The notes under the pieces were generated by a model, which saw only the letters and a list, made by a program, of their open reading frames with translations, was not told the DNA's origin and searched no databases. 64,000 bases of DNA. It comes from Maylandia zebra. Taxonomy: Eukaryota > Chordata > Actinopteri > Cichliformes > Cichlidae. The stretch lies in NCBI RefSeq assembly GCF_041146795.1, contig NC_135186.1, forward strand, positions 36,530,867-36,594,866, read 5' to 3'. Both the position numbers and the translations under genes were made by a program. This document shows positions 23,730-35,924 of this stretch, in pieces. Position 1 is the first letter of the stretch. Every line of letters starts with the position of its first letter.

Positions 23730-25800
23730 AAGTTAGCCAATAAACAATAGTGAAACCTGAGTGAATGCTGATCATAGCCCAGCAACCAGACCCTGAACTC
23801 CAACAGGTAAAAAACAGATGATTCAATTCTATTAATAGTTGGTGGGCATAGCTCCAACTATTAACTCCAATAACTCCAATTTCCAGGTGCTGCCAGGCTG
23901 TGGTGGTGTTCTCAGCTGTCACACAAAACTGTAAATCCCGAAAGTAGGTGTGGTTTGTGGTTTGGTATGCTGAAATAGTTGAAGGCCATCCAGAAGATCT
24001 CGTGAGGCACTGACCCAAAGGCGTTGGCAAGGTCTAAAAAGACCACATGAAGGTCTCTTCGTTCTTTCTTGGCAGTTTGAATCTGGTGCCAGATGACGCT
24101 GGCATGCTCCAGACATCCCAAGAAGCCCCGGATGCTGGCCTTCTGCACTGATGTGTCAATATAATTGTTTCTTTGCAGGAAAGTAGATAGCCTTTGGGCC
24201 AAGACACTGAAGAAGATCTTTCCCTCTACGTTCAGCAGGCTGATCTGGCTGATGGATGAGGAGTTCTTCTCCTTAGGGATCAGAATACCTCCTGTTCTTC
24301 GCCAAGCCTTTGGAATCACTCCTTTCTGCCAGGCTACCATCATCAGCTTCCACAGGTATTTGAGGACTTGTGGGGTATTTTTATAGAGCCTATATGAGAT
24401 GCCATTAGGTCCTGGGGCTGATGCTACACTTGCCTGCCTCACTACCTTCTCTACTTCACTCCATGTTGGTGGTCTTATGTCCATGTGGTGTTCAGGTACC
24501 TGGATAGGCGGCATATCAGTCGGAATGGTAACTGGCTCATGCCTCTGATCATCAGAGTAAGTTTTCCTGAGATGATCTCCCAGGTCTTTTATGGGCATTT
24601 TGAGGAACCTGCTCTTCTCTTCAACAAAAAGGCCCTTAACAAAGTTTTATGGGTTACTGTAGAAGAGGGTCCTTGTACGTTCTTTCTTCTTATGTTGTCG
24701 CCTGAGGTGTTCTGCTCTTCGATGCTTAGTAAGTTGTTGCTTTATTTCCTCCTACAGTGCAGTGAGTCTCTCCCTTTCTGTCTCATAGGCCCTCCTCCAG
24801 TGTTTCCTCAGTTGTCTTCTCTCTTTCACTAATCTATCAATTTCCCGCTGTCTCCTGGACTTTAACTGGTTTAAATGGCCTTTCTGCTGTCTCTGAGTCT
24901 TATTCTTTACCCCAAATCGCTCGGCCCCATAGCTGTAGATGATGGTTCCCGGGTTCTCCAGCTTCCTTTCAACTGGACCCTTTTGTTGATCTAGTATAAG
25001 AGCCAGTTCTGAGTTAATGGTTTCCCACTCTATTTTCTCACTGGATCTCGGCCACAGAATCTGATCTTTTCCTACCTTCCATCTTCTTTCCCCTTGCTGG
25101 TAGTGGTTGGCTAGACTCAGTGTTGGAAGTTTCTGTTGGCTGTTTCTGGATGAGCTCTGGGCTGGAACGTAGTGTTGCTTGTGGCTGCTTACATATATAC
25201 ACAAGTGTGTTGCTAGCTGTTGGTGGCTAAACTCCAAGCTAGGGACCGATAATAAATGGCTGGGCCCTGAGTTTGGATCTAATATTGGGTGTGGCTGGCT
25301 AAAACCTAGACTGGGAACTGCTACTGGCTGGATTTGACTGAGTTCCAATCTGGGGGAGGACTATGGGGAGTCTGTACAACAATGAACTTTGAACGGGGTG
25401 TTGATGCCCTGAGGACTGTGGGGATTCTCCAGCCTCTGGATTTCAGTCGACTGATTTGACTTACTTCTTAAAAAGTATGTGTCAATGCGAGGCCCCTTTC
25501 TCAGCTCGCTGAGGCACTTCTTCCTGCCTTGGTGGATTTTAAGGCCCATGTCAGTTGTTAGTTTTGACCAGCCACAAATGCAGTTCTGCAGCTTCTTTCC
25601 TACCGTCATTGATGGTCCATTATTAGCAATACTGGTTGATCTATTCGTCGTTGGTACCGTTCCGTGGTTCGTTGCTATTAAATCCGTCTGGAAAACGTCT
25701 TCTTCCGCCCCTGCTCTAGCAGACCCTAAGGGTATCTTCTCCTTTGAGCTTTCCGTAGTAATATTGGGTGTACCCAGGTACGCTAAAAAGCGCTGCATCC
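23730..25800 (-). pseudogene. Decayed LINE ORF with N-terminal C2H2-like finger and reverse transcriptase
   Basis: Three minus-strand frames line up from right to left. 25798-25361 carries a finger-like CICGWSKLTTDMGLKIHQGR followed by KKC. 25348-24752 is a basic linker with QTKRQQKGH-like and REIDRLVKERRQLRKHW segments. 24598-23912 holds reverse-transcriptase motifs APGPNGISYRLYK, GGILIPKEKN and VFLDLANAFGSVPHEI. The frame then shifts and ends soon after TAWQHLEIG, so the catalytic FADD block is missing. The N-terminal CCHC/C2H2-like finger suggests a restriction-like-endonuclease LINE (R2/R4-like group); that assignment is tentative. Truncated and frameshifted. Confidence 0.65.
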
Positions 25801-26043
25801 TGCTGGTATGAGGTGTTAACCACCAGCCCCGTTAGGGTCTATTCCCTCCTGTTAGCGGTCTTTCCAGGCTGTCATCTGGTCTTTCCCTGATTGTCAGCTG
25901 CCCTTTCGCAGCGGTCACTGGATCACTCCAGAGTTCTGATTCAGTAAAAAGGACTAGATGTTACAGTCTCTGATAATGCATTGCTTTAAATGGAGAAAAT
26001 CTTGAGGGATGGCTGTTATGAGGAAAGGCAGCCCAGACACTTT

Positions 26044-26371
26044 ACCAGTTTGGGACACATCGTCAGTAAATGGCCTGTATTTATATAGCGCTTTTCTAGT
26101 CCCTAAGGACCCCAAAGCGCTTTACATATCCAGTCATCCACCCATTCACACACACATTCACACACTGGTGATGCTACATTGTAGCCACAGCCACCCTGGG
26201 GCGCACTGACAGAGGCGAGGCTGCCGGACACTGGCGCCACCGGGCCCTCTGACCACCACCAGTAGGCAACGGGTGAAATGTTTTGCCCAAGGACACAACG
26301 ACCGAGACTGTCCAAGCCGGGGCTCGAACCGGCAACCTTCCGATTACAACTCTTGAGCCACGATCGCCACA
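26044..26371 (-). mobile_element. tRNA-derived SINE
   Basis: Read on the minus strand, the unit starts with a tRNA-like head containing an A-box-like TGGCTCAAGAG and a B box GGTTCGAGCCCC. A conserved body follows (CCTTGGGCAAAACATTTCACC), and the 3' end is AAGCGCTATATAAATACAGG. This is a common fish SINE architecture. The tRNA-like head would act as an internal RNA polymerase III promoter. A fragment of the same 3' end occurs at 49954-50025. Confidence 0.85.
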
Positions 26372-26832
26372 TTTAAGTGGAATGTGCCACTGGTTTATGT
26401 TAACTTGTTATTTCTCTTCTTCTTTCTTCTGTTTAGTTCCGTACAGTTTATTTTTTTTAAACGTTATGAGATTTTGTTCTTCAAAAATTTCTTCTATTAA
26501 TAACCAGGTCACTTTTGTTTTGTTTGTCTTTTTATATATTTTTTGTAAATGACAAAGTCTGATGATGGTTCTTCCTGGTGCTAGAATATTGGTCAATTTA
26601 AAACACACCTGTATTGTTCCATCATTGAAGAAATAAGTAACTTGCATAACACCAGCAAGAATAGGAGCTGTTGAACCAAAAGATCAACATATTGAATGAT
26701 GGTATGGAACAGTAAATAGAATATGACACCTCAATATCTACATTTCTTTTAAGCTGGCCACTCCCTGCTGATGCATTTTTTTAGGAGAAATGTAAATAAT
26801 CACCTGCTGTGACATCTCAGCCCTCCTGCAGA
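26372..26832. other. Upstream flank of the MFAP4-like gene
   Basis: AT-rich sequence between the SINE and the TATA-like box. No gene is seen; it should contain the proximal promoter. Confidence 0.4.
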
Positions 26833-26838
26833 TATAAG
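26833..26838 (+). promoter_or_regulatory. TATA-like box of the MFAP4-like gene
   Basis: GATATAAGCAG lies about 65-75 bp upstream of a strong splice donor and 400 bp upstream of the start codon, so transcription would begin near 26862. Positional inference only. Confidence 0.5.
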
Positions 26839-26861
26839 CAGTGTACCTGGGGCACTCGGAC

Positions 26862-26919
26862 ACACTGAAGTTGAAGAAACAAAGAGCATTCGGTTAGACT
26901 CACAGGTGAGTTCACACAG
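26862..26919 (+). other. Probable 5' untranslated exon with two tandem donors
   Basis: A noncoding first exon is suggested by two consecutive donor sites CAG|GTGAGT, ending at 26905 and 26919 and 14 bp apart, then an acceptor at 27194. Either donor leaves the start codon at 27236 in the next exon, so the choice would change only the leader. Confidence 0.5.
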
Positions 26920-27235
26920 GTGAGTTTCTGACATCTCACAGAGTTGCAAAAGCTCTGCTATGTTTGCCTAGCCTCTTTGTTTTCCCTAAAGGTAAATAGC
27001 ATTACATTTGAAACTATTCCACAGTAAATAATAGAACACTAACTGCAATCACTATAATTCCGACAACGGCTTGCACACTTTAAAAAATGATTTGTTAATA
27101 ACTGATTTGTTGAATGATTTGTTTGTCTTTAATTCTGTAGGTAGGTAACTGATTTCTCTGCATGTTCTGCTTTAACTCAGTCTATTTCTTTCAGATCCAC
27201 ATCAGCAGATCATTAAATACAGCAGAAATCTGACA

Positions 27236-30200
27236 ATGTATGTCAAGTGGAAATGGGCTGGACAGGTACGTGAGCAAGATAAAACTCCTTTCACCTCAGG
27301 AGAATAGAGTTTGTGTCCTGTGTGGGACTGATGGTCTTTAGACTTTTAGACTTGAGCCATGTAAATTAGTGGATGAAGTTCAGGTTTGTATTAAAAGCTC
27401 TGTGAAACAAAATGTGACACTGACACAGTGTCCTGCAGAGGACCAGCTTCACTGTTTCAGGCTTCATATTTCACATGGCTGTAATTACCTGACAACAGGT
27501 CACCTTTACTGTCTGGGTTACTTCCTATGCAATAATGATAAGAAGAGATGATTTAGAGCTCGTCTTTGGGGCAATCTGGGATTTATTCAAAAATAGCATC
27601 AACAGGAGGAGCTGTGATGTTCCAAAGTTGCCTACAGATGCACAACAGCTTGGACTGCTTGCAGATGAATACATATTGATAATGAATACACAGTGCTAAG
27701 TGCAGCCTGAGAAGCAACACTGAGGGAAACACAGGTTCTGCTGAGCTTGTTAAGAAGCGAAGAGCCTGCTGATCTTTCCTCTGAAATTCAAAGCTTCCTT
27801 CTGTCAAGTTTCCTGGGTCGTTGACCCAGCGTTTTCAGTTTTGTCATGTTTGGTTTATTTTCCACATCCATGTTTTCACTTCCAGTTTTCTGTGCCAGCC
27901 TGTCCACCAGTGTATTATGTTCTAGTTCATTCCATGCATCATTAGTTAGTTCAACCGTGTACTCACCTGTTTCCAATTGTCATCATTCAGCCTGTGTATT
28001 TAAGTTCCTCAATTTCACCAGTTCATTCCCATATGGAAAAGAAATAGTAAAAACTTATATGTGATTACTCATGAAAGTGGCCACTTTCTCATTACCTTCA
28101 TACATTGTTTTAGTAAGTATCCAAAACATACAAGTTTCATTATATAATTTTTCAAGGGATCTTATATCTGTTTTCACTCTTGTTTGCTTTTCATACAAGT
28201 TTCACACAAGACAGATACAAACTTTATAAGATTTATATATATATATCTTTTCCATATGGGTTGTCGCGTCATTGATGTTGTCACTGCTGTCTATTCCGCG
28301 TTTGCCTTTCAGTTCAGATCAGTCAGTCATTCAGTTCAGTCATTTAGCCTGCTTTCTTCCCTGTTCTGTTCATCCATTCATCCTCCAATAAACACCCTTA
28401 ATCCTCACCACGAGTTCAGCGTTTGGGTCCCCTCTTTTCCACATCCACACAACAACTCCTGACACCTTCAATCAAACCAACAACTTCCTCTTTGTTCCAG
28501 CTGCTGTCAGTGTTTGCCATCCTCCACCTGGCTCCTCTGCTGACAAGTTCCAAAGAGATCATTCAGCCACTGGACTGCAACGACATCCACCAACAAGACA
28601 GCAGCCGACCCAGCGGCGTGTACACTATCTACCCTTTTGGAGAAAAGTCTGCTGTCGAGGTACAGTCCAGCCTCTGTAGGAGACAAAGCTAATGTTTGAG
28701 GCTACAAGAAGCTAAAAGGTGACACATGTTTGTTTGCAGGTGTACTGTGACATGGACTTAGAGGGAGGAGGCTGGACAGTGAGTTTTCTTTCTCTTTTTT
28801 TTCAGTTAAAGTTCCAGTCAAGTAACTTTTCAGTATGAACACTTCCTTCTGGAGGAAATTATAAAATCATAGCTCTGCTGTCTGAAAATTTCACTTCCTG
28901 ACATTTTTTCATGTTTATTAACTGGCCACACTGTCCCCTCTTCCAGGTGTTCCACAAGAGGGTGGATGGCTCCTTGAACTTCTACAGACCCTGGAATCAC
29001 TACAAGATGGGCTTCGGAAACCCCAATGGAGATTACTGGCTTGGTGAGACTTTATTTTGTCTATAACAAAATCATTTAAATTAAAATCTGACCATTCTCA
29101 AACTGTTCAAACCTTCAGTCCTTCACAGTGTTGTAAAGTAACGGAGTACATATACCGCCGTCACATATTTAAAATACTAAATATGAGTAAGTGTATTCTG
29201 TTACAGTTTCGGTTTAAAAAGGTGGTACTCAGAATACAGTTACTTTGTTGAAATAAATGGATTACACAAGGTCTTTTCCTGTTTCATATGTGAGACTATG
29301 CCCTCTCTATTTTTGGAAATTCCATGCTAATTCCACGCTTCCAAACAAAACATGCTTTAAGAGGCTCTAATGCCTGTGTCTCAGTCTCGCGGCCCATGTC
29401 ACCCCTACTTGCTGCATAATGACATGAAGCAATATTTTCAAAAATTATTATTCAAAAAATAATTTAATATGAAGGCAATATAAGCAGAGTGTTACAGGCA
29501 AAACCCTAAAGAATGTAGCCTCGAGAGAAAAAGGAGAGTTGAAAAGTACGAGTTGTCACCGAGTAGAAACGGGAGCTGGAAGCATGTAAATATAATAATA
29601 ACCACTGCAGCCAAAAGGAGTGCCTGTGTAGCAGGTTGGAAAAAGCTACATGGTTATTTTTGTAAGAAAACCAATTACCCCCTTATTTTTTGTTTATTAT
29701 TGTGACTTATTTTGACATTGTTATGTGTTGCCAGACCATGGTTATATTTCATTATGCCAGTAGATGCTGCTCTTGTACTGCTGTGGAACTACCGGAGAGA
29801 CTCTAGCTGAGCCTCTACTGAGGCGTTGTAATTGGACTACCTTCTTTGGCCTCCCTCGTCCGCTGGCAGCTAGCCCTCGTCCTCTTCTCACGTCATTTGG
29901 GCGAGGATGACACAGGTCGTCTCTGGGGGATGTCCTAATATTCGTGTCTAAATTTTGGGTTTGGCATTGCATTCGGTGCAACCAAAGAATGCGTTGACCG
30001 GTGCGTCGCTCCCCCTGACATCAACGACCCTCGCCGTTGGCCCACTTCCCAACGGTCGTGGTTGTCAGCTGGCACCGCAAGGAGGTTGTGATGGGGTTTT
30101 GCCAGCCAATCTCTGTATTGTACAATTTCTTTAAAGGCAGTTTGTTCCAGCAAACTCTATAATCGCAGATCACTAGGTATTTTACTGAATGATTTCCAGC

Positions 30201-30925
30201 TCTGTCAGCTTTTATACTTCTTCATTATCAGTGTGTGTTTGTGTGTTTTCAGGTCTTGACATCGTCAGTGCCCTGACATCCCAGCAAAAATCTGAGCTGC
30301 GGGTCGACATGAGGGATTTTCTGGGAAAGGAAGTGTTTGCTCGTTACTCTTCATTCAAGGTTGATGCTGAATGTGACGGATACAAACTGACTATTGCTGG
30401 ATTCAATAATGGAGGGGCAGGTAAGTGAGGTGATATGGAGGTAAAGAATCTATGTAAAAGACAAATGATTAATGCATGTCAGTTTTACTTCTTGTCCCAG
30501 TCCTCACTTATTCCCTCATTGTTCTCAAATATTCTTGTCTCATCTGTTTCCTGTGACTGTGTATAAATAGCACCAGTCCTCCGGTTGTTCCTTGTTTTGC
30601 CATGCTGTACACGATGCCTGTGTGAAGCAAGTTTATTTAAAAAACTCTCTGTTTTTGTTGTGTTTCTGCAGGGGATGGTCTGACTTACCACAATGGAATG
30701 AAGTTCTCCACCTTTGACAAAGATCAGGATGGGTCTTCCGGTAGCTGTGCCCAAACATACCTGGGGGCATTTTGGTACAACAACTGTCACCATGTAAACC
30801 CTAATGGTATTTATCGCTGGGGAGCTATGAGCACTTATGGTGCAACTGGAATGGAGTGGTACCAATGGAAGGGTTGGGGCTACTCCATGAAGGCCATGAG
30901 CATGAAGTTTCGTCTCGTGCAGTAA
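27236..30925 (+). CDS. mfap4: MFAP4-like secreted fibrinogen-domain protein
   Basis: Six coding exons with consensus splice sites and matching phases: 27236-27265, 28501-28659, 28740-28778, 28947-29043, 30253-30420 and 30672-30925, giving 248 residues, normal for microfibril-associated glycoprotein 4. A signal peptide spans the first junction (hydrophobic [14 protein letters not shown]). The fibrinogen-related domain follows: DCNDI and [13 protein letters not shown] (first cysteine pair), [19 protein letters not shown], and [13 protein letters not shown] with a later NNC for the calcium site and second pair, ending [10 protein letters not shown]. The family is extracellular, binds carbohydrate and elastic-fibre ligands, and is multicopy in fish. 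No inactivating change is seen. Introns carry a solo LTR and MITE (intron before 28501) and unassigned repeat-like sequence (29390-30160). AATAAA occurs at 31101. Confidence 0.9.
27802..28464 (+). mobile_element. Solo LTR in an intron of the MFAP4-like gene
   Basis: It begins TGTCAAGTTTCCTGGG, ends CAACTCCTGACA, and is flanked by the 5-bp direct repeat CCTTC (27797-27801, 28465-28469), as expected for an LTR retroelement. An AATAAA (near 28390) and a T-rich 3' portion fit a plus-strand LTR. It contains a 233-bp MITE at 28028-28260. Its right end lies 36 bp upstream of the exon at 28501, so the acceptor keeps only a short host pyrimidine tract. Confidence 0.85.
28028..28260. mobile_element. 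Small MITE nested in the solo LTR
   Basis: The terminal inverted repeats are CCCATATGGAAAAGA (28028-28042) and its complement (28246-28260), enclosing about 200 bp of AT-rich noncoding sequence. The target duplication is not clear, so the superfamily is left open. Confidence 0.7.
29390..30160. other. Unassigned repeat-like sequence in an MFAP4-like intron
   Basis: Two minus-strand frames (30153-29935 and 29981-29742) overlap in different phases and together read like one decayed coding stretch, with [26 protein letters not shown] and basic [17 protein letters not shown] (AT-hook-like). I do not recognise the family. GC content is higher than in the surrounding intron, suggesting an old mobile-element insertion. 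Confidence 0.35.
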
Positions 30926-31100
30926 ATCTGCAGGACAAACATTCAGCAAAATTTTAGCAACTGCTTTCTGATGATTAATTTCTTTTCTTTTCTCTCATTA
31001 ATCATGTAACCTTTCTTTGAGCTGTTTTTTCTTAAAGCTGGGCTAAAGGAAAATCCACCAGTGCAGTACAGCTGACTCATGTTTTTGAACGAAGCAGTCA

Positions 31101-31111
31101 AATAAAATAAA
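31101..31111 (+). terminator. Polyadenylation signals of the MFAP4-like gene
   Basis: Two overlapping AATAAA hexamers lie about 175 bp downstream of the stop codon, the expected distance for a short 3' UTR. Confidence 0.65.
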
Positions 31112-32535
31112 CCAGCAGCAGTTTTTCATACATCACCATAAATATGTTGCAATGACAGACGTGTGTGAAATCAAACAGCAGTAATGAATGAAATGCAGAG
31201 CTCCTGTGGTTACACATACACAACAACACACATATGGCTGCTTTGGTCGAGGCCATCTCACTCAAGTTGGACTTTATTAGTTGTAGAAACACCAGGAAGG
31301 AGTTCAGCTGCATTGAGACTGCCTGAGCTGCATCAGGAAAATAAAGCCCACCATCTTTAACTGTAGACAGAGGTCTAATACCTCATGTGAATCATTATCT
31401 GCTCACATGCTGACAATAAATAAGAAGCAAAGCAAAGACTTGTTTTTGTCTGATGTGCTCTCTTTGTCTCTGTATCTTTGTCTGAATTCTCTGGCTGATC
31501 ATGAAATGCTGCCCTCTACTGGTCTCAGTCACAAACGTCCTTCTTCAGAAACGAAAATATAGATATTCAGACTGAGGATGCCTTTCATCAAACAGCTTAT
31601 ACACACAGCAACACATATAGAAAAAACATGCAAAAGACAGGAACAAAAACACAATCCAGCAAAATAAAGCAAAATTAAGTGCTCCTCTAATGCACACATT
31701 CCAGAACAATAAATGTACAATTTCACAGATAAATGATTAACAATATAATTATTAGTAGTATTTGTATTATTGTGGAATTCACTATTATTGAAATAGTTCC
31801 TGTTATTAATGCTGCTGTGTGTATGACTGCCATTGTAAGAATATATGGATATACTGTATACACAGATTATTTAACTGCTGTACTAATGTGATGAGATACA
31901 TTTACCAATAACAGCATAATCACTTCCATAATTATCAATTAGAATGTGGTAATTTTATGTTTTTATGTGTTATATGTTATATAGGTTTAGTGACGCTGAC
32001 TTGTGGCTTCGCAGGGTGATTCCCTTTAACAACAAGAGCATGCACACAGTTTGTTTTAGGCCACCATGAATAGCTCACATTGTAAATCACAATGAGCCAG
32101 TATATGATACTGTAGCTTCCATTCGCTGTGACAGGATGGCTCGTAGGAGGTCATTACACTCTGCTTCATTGGGTTCCAGTTCAGATTAAGGGACAACACA
32201 TGGAAAGACAGAAACTGGGAACAAATGTTTGAAAAATATTTACTGTTAGAAAACATTCAGTGAACAATATCGATTTTTCTGTTTGGCAAACTTCAAATCT
32301 GAGTCTCCAAAAGCCAGTCAGACAATAGAGTTGGTATAAACAGAGAGAGGAGATGATGCTTTTTTTAGACAGAAGAAGGGAAATATTTAGATTCACTTAA
32401 AAGGATAATTCTCTTTTTTTAGCACTTTCCACTTTCGCGTTCTTGCCATTAAGCTATAATTAGCTTTAATTTCACTTAAATTGATTATAAATCTACACAT
32501 TGCACCTTATTTAACAGTTGTATGTATTTTAACAG
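31112..32535. other. Gene-free interval
   Basis: AT-rich intergenic sequence. No upstream exon of the HECT-like terminal exon is recognisable here. Confidence 0.4.
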
Positions 32536-32786
32536 AGCAAGAGGTGGACCACACGTTTGAAGAGCTGCTGGTCTTTATAACTGGGGCTGACTTACTTCCA
32601 CCACTGGGGTTCCCACTGTCCTGCAACATAGACTTTTACGATCAGGAGTCAGGGATGCGGCACATCCCATACGCATCAACGTGTAGCTTATCCCTGTATC
32701 TCCCAAGAGGTGTTGCAGATGAAGATCAATTTAAAAATCTTATGAACGATGCATTAAAAGGATCCCTGGGATTTGGAAAGGTGTAG
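32536..32786 (+). pseudogene. Orphan HECT-domain terminal exon (G2E3-like)
   Basis: After a splice acceptor (TGTATTTTAACAG) the frame reads 83 codons to a stop at 32784-32786. It contains FEELLVFITGADLLPPLGFP, IPYASTCSLSLYLPRG with the catalytic cysteine of HECT ubiquitin ligases, and LKGSLGFGKV at the C-terminus. This is the last part of the HECT C-lobe, most like the G2E3-like ligases amplified in fish. No earlier exon is recognisable in the preceding 1.4 kb or on the far side of the MFAP4-like gene. It is therefore a stranded exon, or the last exon of a gene whose other exons lie outside what I can recognise. The frame itself is undamaged. Confidence 0.65.
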
Positions 32787-35251
32787 TTGCATACATGAAC
32801 TGATGCTGGGAAGCTGTGGTTAAAACCTGTGGGCTTTTGGGATGAAGTTGTTATTGTAAGTGTTCTTAAAGGGGATTGTTCCTGGCACCGGGGCTTCTTA
32901 AAGATTTTACATTTTAAAAGTGTTTTTACAAATGACTGTTCATTGCGTATATAGTTATATTTATAGTCCAGTTAAGACAACTGGGGTATGCATGCATCAA
33001 GCCATGCAAAATAAGTGGTGTTCAGAAAGTTTCCGGTATTGGAAGAAAAATGTATGCGCCCTTACTCCCAGCAAATGGGCGATAGAAAACCGATCGGTGC
33101 CTATGCCATTCCCAGTATGCGCTGGCATGACGTCGGGGCAGCATGAGTACGAGCAATTTTCTTTCTTTCTTTTTTTTTACCGTGATGCCGCCCCCCACCA
33201 CGATGCCCCCCTGGCAACCGCCTTTGTCGCCCGTATCAAAAACCTACAGAAGCGTTCGAGTCTTTAAGTTGCAAAATTGAACTGTGTGTATTTACTAAAT
33301 CCTGAGAGTAGTTTTTAATGGCCGACGTGGGCTTTGTGTGATACAAACTGTATCTGGCCTTAAGTGCCCTGTTTTGAGCACTCACAGTTCTATTAAAAAT
33401 TCAGTAGCATTACAATTTAAGAAGTTCAGAAAGCACTGACTGTCTCTATGATATTGCAAAGGCTTCACTTAAGAGGCCACAACAGTCAGCGTGTGTTATG
33501 TACCACTGGCTGGCTATTAACCAAAGAAAGGAGGATAAGAAGACAGCTGTAGTTCTGCTGCTGGGAGCCAGGTAACCACTGCTGGGACACTGGCGTGTTG
33601 TATTAGTGATCAAACTATAAAAACAACCCTAAACACAAAATTAAAGAAACATACAAACAGATTATGTTACAGCAAAAAGTGAGTGAACTCCCAGTTTACC
33701 GATTAAGCCAGAGGCAGCCACCACAGCACTAAAAACTAAGAAATGAAAAACTGCTACTAAGTGAATCTCAATTATTTTAAATAGCTCAACAAACAATACT
33801 GTAAATGAAAGTCCTAGAATAAACAGCAGTCAGTGCTGCGTCTGAAAACAAACAAAATTCTCTAACACATAAATATTCATGTTCTGCCTATAATAAAAAT
33901 TATGACACCTACATATTACTAAATGAAAATACACCAGTAAAACACAATAAAATACATCACAGCAGCTCATCAGGTAAAAGTGTAAATTAGCCCTAGAAGA
34001 ACAGAACATAGAAGAAATTAAGCACAGTGCAGGACAATAGCAGGAAGCATTCACCGCACCTGGCTACAATCACCGATTTAATCTTTGGTATCCTTCTTGT
34101 GATTGGCTGTTCATCTGCATCAGTTGTATCAGTTATTTTTGTGTAATTTTGCATATATTTTCATGGCTGGATTGGTTTAAAAACCAAAAATGCAATGCCT
34201 CAGTAACAAAAGCCATGAACACAACACAAGGGCTAATAGTGTGTGTCACACATGGTACAAAAACAGGAAACATAACCCTCTTCCTGTGTGTTGTGGTTGG
34301 CTCAAGATGGTATCTGTGAAATCTGTTTTAAGCCAGCTACTGTGTGCCAACGTTTGAAATGAAATTTAACCAAACCAGCAACAAAAGTATTTTTTATAAT
34401 GAAAAAGTTTTATTTTCAGAAAAGACTGTTTTATTGATGACATATTTTCTCTGACTTTATTGTTGAAAAAATTATTTTGATTATCTAGCTAGAAATAAGT
34501 TCAGTCACTAAAACCTGTTTACTATAATTTATGTAGTGAAAGTCAGTGCTACATGATCCGGGCTGTGGGAGGTAGAGGTCCTCCCCCTGGTAGATTTTAC
34601 ATAATAAAAGTGGTGAAAGTTTCAGAGTAGCATACCATTATTCTCAGTACAGTTATGTTATGTTACTTGGCTTTTAAAATCAGCTTCTATTACCATTTGA
34701 CAAAAGGAGTGGCAACTTAAATAGTTATTAATAACTATTAAGGACACGTTTGACCTCAGCCAGGCCCAGCTCAGGCCTGTACCATGAAGCAAGTTCGTAA
34801 AACTTACCCATTTACTGATATTCATGTTAAGCTGTCACATGACAGCTGGTTTATTAAATTAATAAGTCAGCTAAGGGTTTTCCAGTCAAGCTAAGAAGTC
34901 ATATGAATACTAGTTCAATAAAAATCATCTGAAAGACCTGAACATAACTGAACTTTATTTGATGTATTAAGTAATAAATTATTTGCAGATTGCACTCTGA
35001 AGCTACACAATGAAACTACTAAACAAAGTGAAGAAAGGAAGTGGTCTAGACATATGCAGTGACAGAGATGAAGGCACACGAAACGCAGTCTGAAAGGCAG
35101 ATTGACAAAAGAGCACTGAGATTTAAAATGCATGGAAGATGATTGGCTCATAGACGTAAGTCAAGACTGTTACTGGGCCAGTTTTCTGAAAACAGAATTT
35201 TGATGGTGTGGAAAAACAGAAGTAGAATGGTCTAACAGCCCAAACACTCAG
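32787..35251. other. Gene-free interval
   Basis: No supported gene. 33040-33250 has a GC-richer patch with CCGCCCCCCACCACGATGCC that looks foreign to its AT-rich surroundings but has no frame of interest. Confidence 0.4.
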
Positions 35252-35256
35252 GAATG

Positions 35257-35842
35257 TGTCATGGTCCTGGGCCATGTGGGCCCAGTATTCTTAGTTCCTT
35301 GTATTTTTGTATTTCGTTCCTTATTTAGGCCATGTTTTCTGAGTTGCCCTGTTGTGTTGTTCCCTAAGTGTTTTCCCTTCATGGCTTTTACCCCCTGTGT
35401 GCCCCTCTATGTATTTATGAGCCCTCGTCTCCCTTTGTGGTTGTTTCATGTTTCCCCAGCCCGTTATGTCTGTGTTTTCCCCGTGCTCTCTCTCCTCCTG
35501 TCTGAACCTCTGTGCCTGTACGTGTCATGTTCAGTTCACCCCGCCCTGTCTCGTTATGATTATCAGTGTCACCTGTGTTCCCCGTGTGTGCCCACTTTCC
35601 TCGTTTACCCTCTGTGTATTTCTGTCTGAGTCTCCCTCTGTTCGGCGTCGCGTTCTCCCTCATGCCGTGTGTGGTTCTCCTCGTGTCTTCCGGTATATGT
35701 TACTTTAGCTTTTCCCAGTTTTAGTTTATTTTGTATTGCTTCCCGTGGCCAGCAATAAAGCTGTGTTTTTTGAGTTTATCCCCGTGTCTGTGAATCTGCA
35801 TCTTGGGTCCTTCCCCTGCCTGCCACACAACGTATCATGACA
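35257..35842 (+). mobile_element. Solo LTR, 586 bp
   Basis: It starts TGTCATGGTCCTGGG, ends CGTATCATGACA, and is flanked by the perfect 5-bp duplication GAATG (35252-35256, 35843-35847). CAATAAAG near 35754 supplies the polyadenylation signal of a plus-strand LTR. The TGTCATGG start is shared with the reverse-oriented LTR at 51528-52160. Confidence 0.9.
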
Positions 35843-35924
35843 GAATGCAGATAGAAATGGTTATGCATGAGCTCAGATGTTAGTTAGTTACCACCAAACT
35901 AGATAAAGTAACACGGTGTGAACA

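Noticed and set aside
26300..26371. tRNA gene suggested by the B-box sequence
   Set aside because: The A and B boxes belong to a SINE head; no cloverleaf with acceptor stem is evident and the unit has a SINE body and tail.
26103..26372. Minus-strand 89-codon frame over the SINE
   Set aside because: It is the SINE itself; the tRNA-like head and shared tail explain the sequence.
35261..35708. Hydrophobic, cysteine-rich frames in 35261-35708 resembling membrane proteins
   Set aside because: They fall entirely within a solo LTR with a 5-bp target duplication; composition comes from T- and C-rich LTR sequence.
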